A stretch of 36,240 bases of DNA from a virus. The position numbers and the translations under genes are program-made. Position 1 is the first letter of the stretch. Every line of letters begins with the position of its first letter. The notes below the pieces were generated by a model that was given only the letters and a program-made list of their open reading frames with translations, had not been told where the DNA came from and made no database searches. The DNA lies in IMG/VR virus record IMGVR_UViG_3300032665_000106, positions 1 to 36,240 of that record. One strand, 5' to 3'. Shown one piece after another: positions 22,047 to 31,044 of the stretch.

Positions 22047-23322
22047 CGAGCGCACGGCACTTGTCGTTTGTAGTGGGCTCTTTGTGTCCATCGCGGAACG
22101 TTTAGGGAGGGATTTTTCAAGAGTATATTTGTACGTTCCCTACGCTGGCAACTTCCCGACGATGAACAAGGGGATGCTTGGGCATGGTCTAAAGAACGTG
22201 GAGCGGGTGGACGGGGTGTTCGGCAAGCACTTCGACTCCATCGACCTTTTCGTTTTCGTGGACCTCGGACACGCAGCCCTTCAGATTTACCTTGAGAAAC
22301 TGGGCCGCAGGGTTTGGGGCCCACGTAACGCCGAGGAGCAGGAAATATACCGCGAACTCTGCAAGGAAAAGATGGAGGAATTGGGGCTCCCCGTGCAGCC
22401 GTGGACGATCGTAAAGGGCGTCACGGAATTGGAGGCCCACCTGCGCGCCCACAAGAACCAGCTTGTCAAGATCGACAAATGGCGCGGGGTGACGGAAACC
22501 TTCTTCGCCAACGACTTCGAGACAGTCGAGCCCAAGGTCCACGCCATTGCGGAAACGCTTGGGCCGTTCAAGGAGGAGCTGGAGTTCATTGTGGAGGACG
22601 AGCTACCCGACTGCGTAGAGGCGGGCATCGACACGTTCACCGTTGACGGGCGATACCCCGAGCAAACCCTTGTTGGAATCGAGGTTAAGGACTGCGGCTA
22701 CCTAGGACAATTCGTGTCCTACCCCTCAATCCCCGAGGAGTTGCGGCGATGGAACGACTCATTTGCCGCATTGTTTGCGGTCTACGGCGCGCGCAGCACC
22801 ATCTCCAACGAGGTCCGGATCGGCAAGGACAAGGTGCCCTACATGATCGACGCGACGATCCGCGCCCCCTCGCCGCCGTCCGAACTCATGCAGGAGCTTT
22901 GGACCAACTTCTCGGAGATCATTTGGGAGGGGGCCGACGGCAACCTAGTCGAGCCCATCCCCGCCGCAAAGTGGGGCGTCGAGGTCATCGTCAAGAGCGC
23001 ATGGGCCGAGCACAACCTGCAACTCGTGGACTACCCCGAGGAGTTTGATAATCAGATCAAGCTCTACAACAAGGTCGTTGTGGACGGCAAGCGGTACGTG
23101 GTCTGCCAGGACGACGAAATGACCGAGATCGGCGCCGTCGTCGGTTGGGGCGACACCCCCGAGGAAGCCTTTGACCACTGCCGGAAGGCGGGCGAATCGC
23201 TCAAGGGCTACGGCATCAAGTTTGAGATGGGGGCCGCCGACAAAGCCTACGAGCAGATCGAGGAACTGGCGGCGCTCGGCGTCTCGCCCTTCAAACTTGA
23301 AAAGCAAGCAAATAACAAATAG
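22012..23322 (+). CDS. ATP-grasp enzyme, PurD (GAR synthetase)-like
   Basis: 436 residues from ATG 22012; an earlier in-frame ATG (21970) would add a Thr/Arg-rich stretch that is only the shadow of the acidic peptide. Domains: a pre-ATP-grasp Rossmann-like domain (ALVVCSGLFVSIAERLG at about 16-32, to GRRVWGP at about 98-104), ATP-grasp lid and lysine strand NQLVKIDKWRGVTETF (about 149-164), metal-binding strand NEVRIG...YMIDATIR (about 266-284, E267 and D280), and a C-terminal PurD-type domain with IGAVVGWGDTPEEAF. ATP-grasp enzymes join a carboxylate to an amine using ATP. Similar genes occur in phage structural regions with unknown substrate. Confidence 0.75.
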   Translation: MRTPTSTASNLSERTALVVCSGLFVSIAERLGRDFSRVYLYVPYAGNFPTMNKGMLGHGLKNVERVDGVFGKHFDSIDLFVFVDLGHAALQIYLEKLGRRVWGPRNAEEQEIYRELCKEKMEELGLPVQPWTIVKGVTELEAHLRAHKNQLVKIDKWRGVTETFFANDFETVEPKVHAIAETLGPFKEELEFIVEDELPDCVEAGIDTFTVDGRYPEQTLVGIEVKDCGYLGQFVSYPSIPEELRRWNDSFAALFAVYGARSTISNEVRIGKDKVPYMIDATIRAPSPPSELMQELWTNFSEIIWEGADGNLVEPIPAAKWGVEVIVKSAWAEHNLQLVDYPEEFDNQIKLYNKVVVDGKRYVVCQDDEMTEIGAVVGWGDTPEEAFDHCRKAGESLKGYGIKFEMGAADKAYEQIEELAALGVSPFKLEKQANNK

Positions 23323-23331
23323 GAGCACACC

Positions 23332-24048
23332 ATGTCAGTTTCCTCACAAGCACCCTTTTGCCAGTACACCGTGACGGTATTGTCGCAGACGCTTACGGTC
23401 ACGTTCCCGTTTGCTCAGGCGTCGGATCTGGCGGTCGTGGACGGAGCGGTAACGTGCCTCTTGGGGGGCGACTACACGGTCACGGGCGGCGGCTACAATG
23501 CCGCGAACCAGATGCAGACCGGCAGTATAACCATCGTCAGCGACACGGCCCCGGGTGCCGCCAACATACAGATTGGCGACATCATCTCCATTTCTCTGAA
23601 CGTCACGGCGAACCAGACGACCAGCTTCATATCGACGGGGCTAATGACGCCGGCGATGATCGAGCAGGACGACGACAAGCTGACGCAGCTCATCAAGCAG
23701 GACAGGCAGGGCGAGTACAACCCCTTCCCGGCGGCGGGGGCGATCATGTCCACGTCGCTCGGCACACAGATCATCAGCGGAACGACGGGGGCGATCTACC
23801 TTGGATGGATCACTGCGCAGACGGGCGGCATAAAGACCTCGATTGACTCGCTGAACATCGTCGGCATTTCGACGCTCAACCTGCCGCTCCTCATCCAGAC
23901 GACGATCAGCTACACGGGCGGCGGTTACGTGCTGCAAACGTGGATGCTTCGCCCGATGCAGATTGGCGATCCGTCGTCAAGCGTGGCGGGAGCGTTCATC
24001 GTTCCGGTCACGAATCCTAACTCGCTAATCTGGCAGGCCGTCCTGTAA
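23332..24048 (+). CDS. Tail fibre anchor / adaptor (T7 gp17 N-terminus-like)
   Basis: 238 residues. The start CQYTVTVLSQTLTVTFPFA with LAVVDG and GGDYTVTGGGYN resembles the N-terminal tail-binding domain of T7-type fibres (Y-x-x-[DN]-[GA] ... F-x-[VF]-x-F-[PE] ... V ... G-x-[DE]-Y-T-[VL]). Midway TSFISTGLMTPAMIEQDDDKLTQL also follows that domain in podoviral fibres. The rest is beta-rich. It has AGGAG 8 bases before its ATG, one of the few good Shine-Dalgarno sites here. It likely docks the fibre or spike of the next gene to the tail. Confidence 0.7.
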   Translation: MSVSSQAPFCQYTVTVLSQTLTVTFPFAQASDLAVVDGAVTCLLGGDYTVTGGGYNAANQMQTGSITIVSDTAPGAANIQIGDIISISLNVTANQTTSFISTGLMTPAMIEQDDDKLTQLIKQDRQGEYNPFPAAGAIMSTSLGTQIISGTTGAIYLGWITAQTGGIKTSIDSLNIVGISTLNLPLLIQTTISYTGGGYVLQTWMLRPMQIGDPSSSVAGAFIVPVTNPNSLIWQAVL

Positions 24049-26057
24049 TGCCTTCTACCGTCAGCCCGAATCTCAAGTTTAACCAGACGGCAGTCCGGTC
24101 GGGCGGGGCGCATACGAACGCGACGACGCAGCAGCCGGCAAGCGGGGGCACGGGTGGCGGCACCGTCAATAGCGTCGGTGCGGGCACAAACGTAAGCATA
24201 GGTGGCACGGCGACAAATCCCGTTGTCAACGTGCCAAACCTAGCGGGCGACGTTACGGGCGCCATTGCGACAAACACCGTTGCGTTGCTTTCAGGCGTTG
24301 GGTCTATCCTGCAAACGCCCGTCGGCTACGCCACAGGCGGCAACATCCAAGTCCGCTTTGACCTTGGCAGCTTTGCCTACATTGGGCTGACGGTGAACGC
24401 GTCCTTTAGCCCAAGCGGGTCGGCTGGTATCGCTGCGGGCAGGGTGCAAACGATTGACCTGACAAACACGACAGGCGGCACGCTAACCCTTACTTGGAAC
24501 GCTTCGTGGAAGCTGGCCGACGGCGCGCTGCCGACCAGCATCACGGCGGGGTCATCCTACCGCATTGAGCTTCGCTGCGGCAGCACAACGGAGGGCAGCA
24601 TCATCGCTTCTTGGTTTCAGACGGGCAGCGGGATCACGCAACTAACGGGAGACGTTACGGCCGGGCCGGGCTCCGGATCCCAAGCGGCGACGATCACCGC
24701 GGGCGCCGTGACCTTGGCCAAGATGGCGAACCTCCCGGCGTATTCGGTGATGGGGAACAACACCGCCGGCGCCGCGGCGCCCCTCGCGCTCACGGAAAAG
24801 CAATTCCGGACGATGTTTTTCCAGCAGCAATTTTACGTGGATGACTATATCACCGCGGCCGGCGGGGTGGTGCTAACCGGGATCAATGCGGCTATCTCGG
24901 ACTTGAACACGGCCACCAAGGGGGTGCTCGTGTTCGGCCCGGGCACCTACGCGGTCGCCGGGGCAATCAACGCGATCACGGCCTCCGCCTATGTGAAGGG
25001 GTGCGGGTGGTACATCACGCAACTCGCCCAAGGCAACTTTGATGGGCTCACCTTCACCTCGGCAAACCCGTGCACCCTACGGGATATGTGGATCTCCTGC
25101 GGGGCCTCAAACCAATGCGTGGTGTTCGGCAACGCCGGCACGGCCAACTCGGGCTCCCTGGTCGATTCGATCCAGACCACCGGCGGTTTGGCGGGGATCT
25201 CGTGTTGGAACACCACCAACCAATTCACGATCTCCAATTGCACCCTCGGGTGCACCCACAACATCCTTGTGGGGGGCTACGTGAACGCCGGCGTGGTGAC
25301 CACCGGCGTGCGCAGCGCGTGCATCATCCAATGCAACAACATCGGCGGGGGGTCGACCAACGGGATTTACGCGCTCCACCCGGACGGGCTCTCAATCCAA
25401 AACAACCAAATTGTTTCGACCACCACCGCGATCAATATGGTGTTCCCGAACCAATCGGGCCGGAGCGATCTTTGGGTGGTGGGCAACCACATAGAGTCCG
25501 CGGACGGGCTCTACATGAACACCACGAACCTCACGGGGGCCACCACCTCGAGGTTTAACAACATCGTGATTGTGGGGAACGAGTTCGGCACAACCGCGAG
25601 CTACGGCGTGCACACCGATGCCCACGCCACCACGAGCCCCAACTTCTGCTTGGCCCACATGGTGATCACCGGCAACGTGTTTACCAACTGCCCCCTCGGG
25701 CCCATCAACATCTATTCGGTTTATGGGGGATCCATCCAGGGCAACCTCATCCAGACGAACGGGAGCGTGGACAACATCTACATCGACTCCTCGTGCAAAT
25801 ATGTCCGCTGCGACCCCTCATCAAACGGTCTCATGCTCGGCACGGATACCGCCTTTGACGGCCTCGGGCTCGGGATCTTCGACATGCAGGACCACACCGT
25901 GGCCGGCCTACAGCAAAACAGCCGGATGAAGGGCACCACCACGTGGGTGAGCGATTCCAACCAAACCCTCGCCGCGGGGATCGGGGCGGTGGTGGCCGGC
26001 GGCGGTGCCAATGTCGTCCCTGTTTTTAGCGACGGAACCAATTGGAGAATCGGATGA
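24048..26057 (+). CDS. Tailspike with parallel beta-helix
   Basis: 669 residues. An N-terminal Gly/Thr/Asn-rich part (1-260) contains [20 protein letters not shown] and ends in [16 protein letters not shown]. From about residue 262 ([20 protein letters not shown]) a right-handed beta-helix begins, with successive turns of type x-N-x-I-x-I-x-x-N ([50 protein letters not shown]). The fold is that of pectate-lyase-like depolymerase spikes, which bind or degrade capsular or O-antigen polysaccharide; no catalytic acid pair is evident. The start overlaps the anchor stop (TAATG). Codon usage differs in the helix part (see findings). Confidence 0.78.
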   Translation: MPSTVSPNLKFNQTAVRSGGAHTNATTQQPASGGTGGGTVNSVGAGTNVSIGGTATNPVVNVPNLAGDVTGAIATNTVALLSGVGSILQTPVGYATGGNIQVRFDLGSFAYIGLTVNASFSPSGSAGIAAGRVQTIDLTNTTGGTLTLTWNASWKLADGALPTSITAGSSYRIELRCGSTTEGSIIASWFQTGSGITQLTGDVTAGPGSGSQAATITAGAVTLAKMANLPAYSVMGNNTAGAAAPLALTEKQFRTMFFQQQFYVDDYITAAGGVVLTGINAAISDLNTATKGVLVFGPGTYAVAGAINAITASAYVKGCGWYITQLAQGNFDGLTFTSANPCTLRDMWISCGASNQCVVFGNAGTANSGSLVDSIQTTGGLAGISCWNTTNQFTISNCTLGCTHNILVGGYVNAGVVTTGVRSACIIQCNNIGGGSTNGIYALHPDGLSIQNNQIVSTTTAINMVFPNQSGRSDLWVVGNHIESADGLYMNTTNLTGATTSRFNNIVIVGNEFGTTASYGVHTDAHATTSPNFCLAHMVITGNVFTNCPLGPINIYSVYGGSIQGNLIQTNGSVDNIYIDSSCKYVRCDPSSNGLMLGTDTAFDGLGLGIFDMQDHTVAGLQQNSRMKGTTTWVSDSNQTLAAGIGAVVAGGGANVVPVFSDGTNWRIG

Positions 26058-26584
26058 AAAAACTCTACGAATACCTGCCCCTGCTGCTCTTGGCCGTCGC
26101 GCTGCTCTTGCCGCAGTTTGTGCGCAGCCAGTCGGCCCCTGTCGCGGGCGGGCGTCAGTATGCGGTAGTGCTGGCGTCGATCCCTACGCCGACCCCTACG
26201 CCTAGTCCGACGCCCAGCCCTACCCCGACGCCGTCGCCTACCCCGACACCTTCCCCGACACCGACCCCCAGCCCGACGCCAACCCCCACAAGCTCGCTCA
26301 CGGTTTCCGCAAGCCCGACAAGCATCTTCGGCAGCGGGGTTTACTCGGCAAATACCAATACGACGATGGCGACACCTGCGGGCGGCGTCGGCCCCTACAC
26401 CTATTCGTGGACCGTGCAGAGCGGGACTACGGTTGGCATTATGGGCAACCTTACCGCTACCGTCTCAGCCAGCTACGGGGGCGTGGCGGGCACTTATACG
26501 AGCGTCCTCCTCTGCACCGTAACCGACTCCCTTAGCCACACGGCAACCTGCACCGTCAACTCAACGATCATCCTTTCACAATGA
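26054..26584 (+). CDS. Exported fibre-like protein with signal peptide and PT-repeat spacer
   Basis: 176 residues from ATG 26054 (ATGA overlap, GGAG upstream). A Sec-type signal is clear: [20 protein letters not shown], charged n-region then a 12-residue hydrophobic core, cleavage expected near FVRSQS. It is followed by a Pro-Thr-Ser spacer (44-79) like those in extracellular bacterial proteins, then an Ig/PKD-like beta domain with [12 protein letters not shown] near residue 115 and paired Cys in [16 protein letters not shown] phage virion assembled in the cytoplasm normally carries no exported part. The domain may be a receptor-facing or cell-surface protein. Confidence 0.72.
   Translation: MKKLYEYLPLLLLAVALLLPQFVRSQSAPVAGGRQYAVVLASIPTPTPTPSPTPSPTPTPSPTPTPSPTPTPSPTPTPTSSLTVSASPTSIFGSGVYSANTNTTMATPAGGVGPYTYSWTVQSGTTVGIMGNLTATVSASYGGVAGTYTSVLLCTVTDSLSHTATCTVNSTIILSQ
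26183..26290 (+). repeat. Pro-Thr/Ser coding repeat
   Basis: Residues 44-79 of the preceding protein are an almost perfect alternation of Pro with Thr or Ser, coded by imperfect ccn-acg/agc/tcg triplet pairs. The DNA shows no perfect tandem unit, so the repeat is under protein-level rather than slippage selection. It would form a stiff extended spacer. Confidence 0.85.
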
Positions 26585-28776
26585 AGAAGCTACTCCCATT
26601 CCTCCTTGCGGTGTTTTTGCCGCTCACCTCGCAGGCGCAGCATCAGGCGGTGACGCTTCTGCCGAACGGCCTAGGCGCGGGCACGCTGAACACGGCGGGC
26701 ATCTCGTACTACTCTATGGGGCCGTTCACCTACGATTTCACGGGAAGCACGCTCCTTAACGCAGGGCTTGTGGCGACAGGCACGACGATCACGCAGACCA
26801 TCACGCAGGCCAACAGCTTCGTGGCGGGCCAGCCCGTGACGATCAATAGCAGCGGCGTTTGGGTCGGCGCTTCGGCCAATTCAACGATTGCGCTGGCAAA
26901 CGCCCTCGGTGTCGTGTCCTCGACCAACCTCAGCGGCACGCAATTTACCGTCGTCCTAAACGGCGTGTGCGTCGTGAACGGTGGAAGCTTCACGGTGGGG
27001 GCAATCTACTACGTGCCGCTATCGGCAGGCATCGTCACAAGCACGGCTCCGTCCAGCACCGGCCAGTATGTGTATCCGCTGGCGACGGCGGTGTCGGCGG
27101 GGGTGCTGTGGGTTTCGACCTCGACGCCCTCGGTGGTCACAAACTCCCTTGGTAGCTCGGGCGCATACACGCTGCTCGCCAACAATACCAACGCGACGGC
27201 TCCCGCTGCGGCGCTTCAAAACAGCATCATCCTCGGCACTCCCTCCATCACCGACACGGGCATTGGCATACAGGAGACCAACAGCGTCACGGGTTATTTC
27301 CAAAACCTAATCCAGAACACGTCGAACAACGCTGCGGCTTCTGCCGATACCGTGGTCGCTAACAACCTCGCAACCGGGTCCAACTACTACGGCGACTTTG
27401 GGATCAATAGCAGCAGCTTTACGGGCACGGGCAGCTTCAACCTTGCTAACGCGGTTTACCTCTACGCGATTCCTGGCGACCTGGTTCTGGGGACGTGGAA
27501 CACAAGCGGTACGACGCGAATCGTTGCGGCAAGCAACACGGGGACAAGCAGCGCCGACATTGCCGACTTCGTTGTGTCGGGCGAAGCCCTCAGCGGCATG
27601 CTGTCGATCGGCAACAATACGACGGTTACAGGCTATCAGTTGGAGCTTCACGGGAGCACGCCGATTGTTGCCAACGGCGGCGCGGGCATACAAGTCAACA
27701 CGCAGCTAACGGCTGCTGCTACCAACACGTACAACTTTCTTAACTTTACGCCGACGTTCAACACTTCGACTTACACGGGCAACTCGCTTAACTCGATCAA
27801 CATTGGCACCGCGACGGTCAGCACGACCGGCGGCGGCACGCTGACGGGCGGCTACCAGATCAACGTCGCTGCCCCCGCAGCGGGACAGGCTGGAGCACTC
27901 AACATTGCCAGCGGCGCGGTGAACCTCGGGAGCGGCGCAATCACAAGCTCGGGCAGCGTCGTCCTTAACTCAGCCACGGGAGGCTCTCAGGGTGCAGGGA
28001 CGATCAACGCCACCGGGCTATACGTGAACGGTGCCGCCGTAAGCTCGCCGCTTGCATCAAACAACACATGGACGGGCACGAACACGTTTAACAATACGGT
28101 GAGCGGTACAGGTATAACTTCGCTATTCGCCAGCCCGCCCGCGATTGGCGGTACGGCTGCTGCCGCTGGTAGCTTTACCACGCTCTCCGCATCTTCCACC
28201 GTCAGCGGTACGGGTTTTTCTACCTATCTGGCTTCGCCCCCTGCGATTGGCGGTACGGCTGCTGCCGCTGGTAGCTTTACCACGCTTGCGGCAAGTTCCA
28301 CGCTCAATGTCACCGGCACCTCGACGCTGACGGGCAACGTTACCTTTGGCGGCAATCTCACAAGCGCCGGTTCACTTACGTTTCAGACCAACGGCACGAC
28401 GACGGCGCTAACCATGGACGCCAGCCAGAACGCGACGTTCGCGGGGAAAGTCACCTCATCCAAAGCCTCCATAAGCGGATATTCATCCCTCACGGAATCT
28501 GCTAACGCAGTTACCATCGACTGGTCTCTAGCCAACACCTTTGCGCTCACGCTGAACGGCAACCTGAACACGGTCACGTTCAGCAATGCGGCGAGCGGTG
28601 AGACCATCGTGGTGGCGATCACCAACACGGCGTCCAACTACACCGTGACTTGGGGTAATTCGATCAAGTGGGTGGGTGCTTCCCAGCCCGTCCAGACCAT
28701 AGGCGCCCACACCGACGTTTGGACGATCATCGACGTGAACGGCACCTACTACGGCAGCGTGGTGCAGAACTTCTAA
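26581..28776 (+). CDS. Exported tail-fibre-like protein with signal peptide
   Basis: 731 residues, ATG 26581 inside the preceding stop (ATGA). N-terminus [20 protein letters not shown] is a canonical type I signal with S-Q-A before the cleavage site. Residues 20-200 form a beta-rich part; the middle (200-480) is Thr/Asn/Ser/Gly-rich; from about 500 it has typical trimeric tail-fibre repeats ([20 protein letters not shown] twice) and a C-terminal head domain with [16 protein letters not shown]. Such P-P-A-I-G-G-T repeats are known in phage fibres. The combination with a signal peptide is the surprising part. Host-surface export or an unusual virion route are both possible. Confidence 0.75.
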   Translation: MKKLLPFLLAVFLPLTSQAQHQAVTLLPNGLGAGTLNTAGISYYSMGPFTYDFTGSTLLNAGLVATGTTITQTITQANSFVAGQPVTINSSGVWVGASANSTIALANALGVVSSTNLSGTQFTVVLNGVCVVNGGSFTVGAIYYVPLSAGIVTSTAPSSTGQYVYPLATAVSAGVLWVSTSTPSVVTNSLGSSGAYTLLANNTNATAPAAALQNSIILGTPSITDTGIGIQETNSVTGYFQNLIQNTSNNAAASADTVVANNLATGSNYYGDFGINSSSFTGTGSFNLANAVYLYAIPGDLVLGTWNTSGTTRIVAASNTGTSSADIADFVVSGEALSGMLSIGNNTTVTGYQLELHGSTPIVANGGAGIQVNTQLTAAATNTYNFLNFTPTFNTSTYTGNSLNSINIGTATVSTTGGGTLTGGYQINVAAPAAGQAGALNIASGAVNLGSGAITSSGSVVLNSATGGSQGAGTINATGLYVNGAAVSSPLASNNTWTGTNTFNNTVSGTGITSLFASPPAIGGTAAAAGSFTTLSASSTVSGTGFSTYLASPPAIGGTAAAAGSFTTLAASSTLNVTGTSTLTGNVTFGGNLTSAGSLTFQTNGTTTALTMDASQNATFAGKVTSSKASISGYSSLTESANAVTIDWSLANTFALTLNGNLNTVTFSNAASGETIVVAITNTASNYTVTWGNSIKWVGASQPVQTIGAHTDVWTIIDVNGTYYGSVVQNF
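28141..28286 (+). repeat. Two 44-bp exact direct repeats in the fibre gene
   Basis: Copies at 28141-28184 and 28243-28286 are identical over 44 bp and lie 102 bp (34 codons) apart, coding the [13 protein letters not shown] segment of successive fibre repeats. DNA identity beyond what protein conservation needs suggests recent duplication or gene conversion. Confidence 0.85.
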
Positions 28777-28779
28777 GCC

Positions 28780-29760
28780 GTGAGAAAATTACCAACGTGG
28801 CTGGCCCTGTTTTTGGTGCTATGCGCGCCGCTGTTTGCCTGTGGTGCCTCGGGTGGTTCCGGGGCTGGTTCGGGCAACGGCCATGCAATTCTGGCAACAT
28901 CCCCGTTTCCATTTTCGTTTTGGAAAAACTCTGGTCCCGTTGCAACTCCATCGGTCCACGTTGTTGTAGTGGGTGCCGGTGGTGGTGGCGGTGGATACGC
29001 TTATGGCGGCGGCGGTGGTGGAGGCCAGGTTATCACTACTTACGATTTAGGGGGGTCTTCTTATTCCGTGACCGCGGGCACTCCCATAACGATCACCATC
29101 AACTCGGGTGGTGCGGGCAGTACGACTAGCGGAACTCAGGGCTCTACGGGAGGTAGTTCTGTTTTTGGATCTTTGACGGCAACGGGCGGCGGCGGCGGTG
29201 GATCTTTCACCAATGGCTCTGGTGTCTCGGCCGTCAACGGAGGCGGTGGAGCCGGAAACGGCTCAACCATGCAGTCCGGGGGCGGCACAACCGGGGGAGG
29301 GTATGCCGGAGGATCTGGATCTGTAGGGGGGACCCCTGGCGGCGGCGGCGGTGGGTCTAGTGCTGGTGTCGGCGCTAATGCCTCGAGCGTAAACGGGGGT
29401 AATGGGGCAAACGGGGTGTCATCCAGCATCAGCGGGTCGGCGGTTACTTACGGGGGCGGGGGAGGCGGTGGAAACGATGGCGGGTCTTTGGGGTCTGCCG
29501 GTACAGGGGGAACAGGAGGAGGCGGGGCCGGGGGGCACTCAGGAAACGGGGCCTCTGGCTCCGCGAACACTGGAGGAGGCGGTGGTGGGGCGGCGTATAA
29601 TTCGGCGCCATATAACGGCGGTGCTGGCGGCTCCGGCATTGTGATCGTTTCTTATCCCAACACCTACAGAACCGCGACGGTGACAGGAAGCCCCGGCTTC
29701 TCAAATACCGGGGGAAATTACGTTTATACTTTCACCGCATCTGGTACCTTTACCCCATAA
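28780..29760 (+). CDS. Glycine-rich fibre-tip-like protein with lipoprotein-like signal
   Basis: 326 residues from GTG 28780, three bases after the preceding stop. N-terminus: VRKLPTWLALFLVLCAPLFACGAS, basic start, 15-residue hydrophobic core and L-F-A-C lipobox-like cleavage site (Cys21), so either lipoprotein or type I signal. The body (from about residue 62) is a poly-glycine domain (HVVVVGAGGGGGGYAYGG, many GGGGG runs) ending SGIVIVSYP and a terminal YVYTFTASGTFTP. The same glycine-rich domain with G-I-V-I-x-[RS]-Y and T-x-S-G-T-F ends occurs in phage receptor-binding tips and bacterial surface proteins. The third consecutive gene with an export signal. Confidence 0.72.
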   Translation: MRKLPTWLALFLVLCAPLFACGASGGSGAGSGNGHAILATSPFPFSFWKNSGPVATPSVHVVVVGAGGGGGGYAYGGGGGGGQVITTYDLGGSSYSVTAGTPITITINSGGAGSTTSGTQGSTGGSSVFGSLTATGGGGGGSFTNGSGVSAVNGGGGAGNGSTMQSGGGTTGGGYAGGSGSVGGTPGGGGGGSSAGVGANASSVNGGNGANGVSSSISGSAVTYGGGGGGGNDGGSLGSAGTGGTGGGGAGGHSGNGASGSANTGGGGGGAAYNSAPYNGGAGGSGIVIVSYPNTYRTATVTGSPGFSNTGGNYVYTFTASGTFTP

Positions 29761-29773
29761 CCGTTGGAAACCC

Positions 29774-29827
29774 ATGACAGAGCAGCCCGTGTTCAACTTC
29801 ATGGTCGATAAGGGCTCTGCCAACTAG
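29774..29827 (+). CDS. Possible 17-codon micro-ORF before the holin-like gene
   Basis: ATG 29774 with a GGAAA four bases upstream starts MTEQPVFNFMVDKGSAN and stops at TAG 29825-29827. It is isolated (14 bases after the previous stop, 38 before the next start), so support is weak. It may be a leader peptide or chance. The rest of this 105-base gap shows no stem-loop or promoter I trust. Confidence 0.2.
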   Translation: MTEQPVFNFMVDKGSAN

Positions 29828-29865
29828 GTTGCCTTTCCCGCCTCGACGTCCCATACCCTATTGCC

Positions 29866-30114
29866 ATGCAGCCGAGTTTCCTGACAGACGCGAACGGCAA
29901 GCCTAGCCACACGAGGCTTTTGGTAGCGGTCTGCGTGCCGCTGCTTGTTCTTGTCCCGCTGGCCGTGTGGGCGTTCCTAGCCGTCTCCAAGGGCCAGTTT
30001 CTCGCCATTGACCCAACGGTGCCACTCTACATCGGTACGTCCAATGGCATCATTCTGGGGTATGCGGGGTACAAAGCGTACAACGAGCCTGACCCGACAC
30101 CCCCCGCCAAGTAG
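29866..30114 (+). CDS. Small two-helix membrane protein, holin-like
   Basis: 82 residues. Cytoplasmic start QPSFLTDANGKPSHTRL, a first hydrophobic helix (about 18-43, LLVAVCVPLLVLVPLAVWAFLAV), a loop KGQFLAIDPTV and a weaker second helix (about 56-70, GTSNGIILGYAGYKAY), then a short Pro-rich tail. The F-x-D-x-x-G-K-x-S-x-x-R start is shared with phage membrane proteins annotated as holins or holin accessories. It precedes a 3TM-type holin, so the pair may be holin and regulator. No Shine-Dalgarno. Confidence 0.55.
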   Translation: MQPSFLTDANGKPSHTRLLVAVCVPLLVLVPLAVWAFLAVSKGQFLAIDPTVPLYIGTSNGIILGYAGYKAYNEPDPTPPAK

Positions 30115-30116
30115 CC

Positions 30117-30575
30117 ATGTGGAGCGTCCTGTCACCGATCCTAGGGCCGATAATCGACAAGGCCCTCGGCTTTATTCCCAACCCAGAGGAGCGCCAAAAG
30201 GCCAAGCTCGACCTGGAGGCTCAACTTCAAGCGGCGGTCCTACAGGCCCAACAGTCCCAACTGGACATCGACAAAGCCGAGGCCGCCTCACCTTCAATGT
30301 TTGTGGCGGGATGGCGGCCGGCGGTGGGCTGGATATGCGGTTTCGGGTTCGCGTGGCAGTTCGTGCTGCAGCCCTTTATCGCCTACGGGATCTCGATCTA
30401 TTCGACGTACTCCCATCAGGCCATCCCGCCGCTCCCCACGCTGGACACGCAGACCATGATGACGCTGCTCCTGTCGCTCCTCGGGCTTGGCGGCATGAGG
30501 ACCGTTGAGCGCGTCCAAGGCGTTGCCCGCGACAACCTTTCATCGCCCGCACCGGGCATCAAAACCACCGACTAA
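30117..30575 (+). CDS. 3TM-type phage holin
   Basis: 152 residues. An amphipathic start (VLSPILGPIIDKALGFIP), a Gln/Ala-rich helix (about 25-58), then FVAGWRPAVGWICGFGFAWQF (about 62-82) followed by two more hydrophobic segments (PFIAYGISIY and MMTLLLSLLGLGGM). S-x-[FV]-[VR]-[AS]-G-W-R-P-[AF]-[VI]-G-W-x-C is the hallmark of the three-helix holin superfamily found also in gene transfer agents. It would make the membrane lesion that starts lysis. Start two bases after the previous stop; no endolysin is found next to it. Confidence 0.8.
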   Translation: MWSVLSPILGPIIDKALGFIPNPEERQKAKLDLEAQLQAAVLQAQQSQLDIDKAEAASPSMFVAGWRPAVGWICGFGFAWQFVLQPFIAYGISIYSTYSHQAIPPLPTLDTQTMMTLLLSLLGLGGMRTVERVQGVARDNLSSPAPGIKTTD

Positions 30576-30576
30576 A

Positions 30577-30756
30577 ATGACACACACCGACATCGTCCTG
30601 CTCCTTGCCAGCCATGCCGCCGCCTTTGTTGGCGGCTCCGTCCTTACATGGAAACTGCGCGGCCATTTGTCCGACCTCGAAAACAGCTTCCACGCCAAGG
30701 TCGCCGCCGTTGACGCCAAGGTCAGCACCGTCGTCGCGAACGTAAAGAAGCCGTAA
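30577..30756 (+). CDS. Small single-span membrane protein, possible lysis accessory
   Basis: 59 residues from ATG 30577, one base after the holin stop. One N-terminal hydrophobic helix (about 5-25, IVLLLASHAAAFVGGSVLTW) then a short charged coil (LSDLENSFHAKVAAVDAKV). The layout (N-terminal membrane anchor plus coiled periplasmic part) is like an inner-membrane spanin subunit, although it is shorter than most. Spanin assignment is inference; no outer partner is adjacent on the same strand. Confidence 0.55.
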   Translation: MTHTDIVLLLASHAAAFVGGSVLTWKLRGHLSDLENSFHAKVAAVDAKVSTVVANVKKP

Positions 30757-30763
30757 AATCGCC

Positions 30764-30781
30764 CTACGTCTTTTGACGTAG
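30764..30781 (+). promoter_or_regulatory. Perfect hairpin in the intergenic gap
   Basis: CTACGTC (30764-30770), loop TTTT, GACGTAG (30775-30781), a 7-bp palindromic stem, 14 bases before the ATG of the next gene and directly after the small membrane gene. No T-run follows, so it is not a terminator. It could be a binding site or mRNA end-protector. Confidence 0.4.
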
Positions 30782-30795
30782 ACGACTACGTTGCG

Positions 30796-31044
30796 ATGAC
30801 ACCCGAACCAGACAGTCCTCACGGCATGGGATACGATCCCAATTCCTATGACTCCTCATTCGCACGCATCTTCCAGCGCATGGACACGCAGGATGCCACG
30901 GCTAACCGCATTGAGGCAAAGCTCGATGCTTATGTGGCGAAAACGGACGCACTCGAAAAGGAGAAGTGGCTTCATAGGGGTTTCAGCCTGTCAGGGGTGC
31001 TTGCCGCGGCGCATCATGTGTTCACCCGCATCGGCGGGGCATAG
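30796..31044 (+). CDS. Small charged protein in lysis region, unknown
   Basis: 82 residues: an acidic, Pro/Ser-rich start, a helix SFARIFQRMDTQDATANRIEAKL-type (about 21-43) and a weakly hydrophobic segment near the C-terminus (GFSLSGVLAAAHHVF, about 63-77). The helix followed by KEKW and a hydrophobic end recalls XhlA-like holin accessory proteins, but the match is weak. It abuts the metallophosphoesterase (TAG then GTG). Confidence 0.5.
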   Translation: MTPEPDSPHGMGYDPNSYDSSFARIFQRMDTQDATANRIEAKLDAYVAKTDALEKEKWLHRGFSLSGVLAAAHHVFTRIGGA

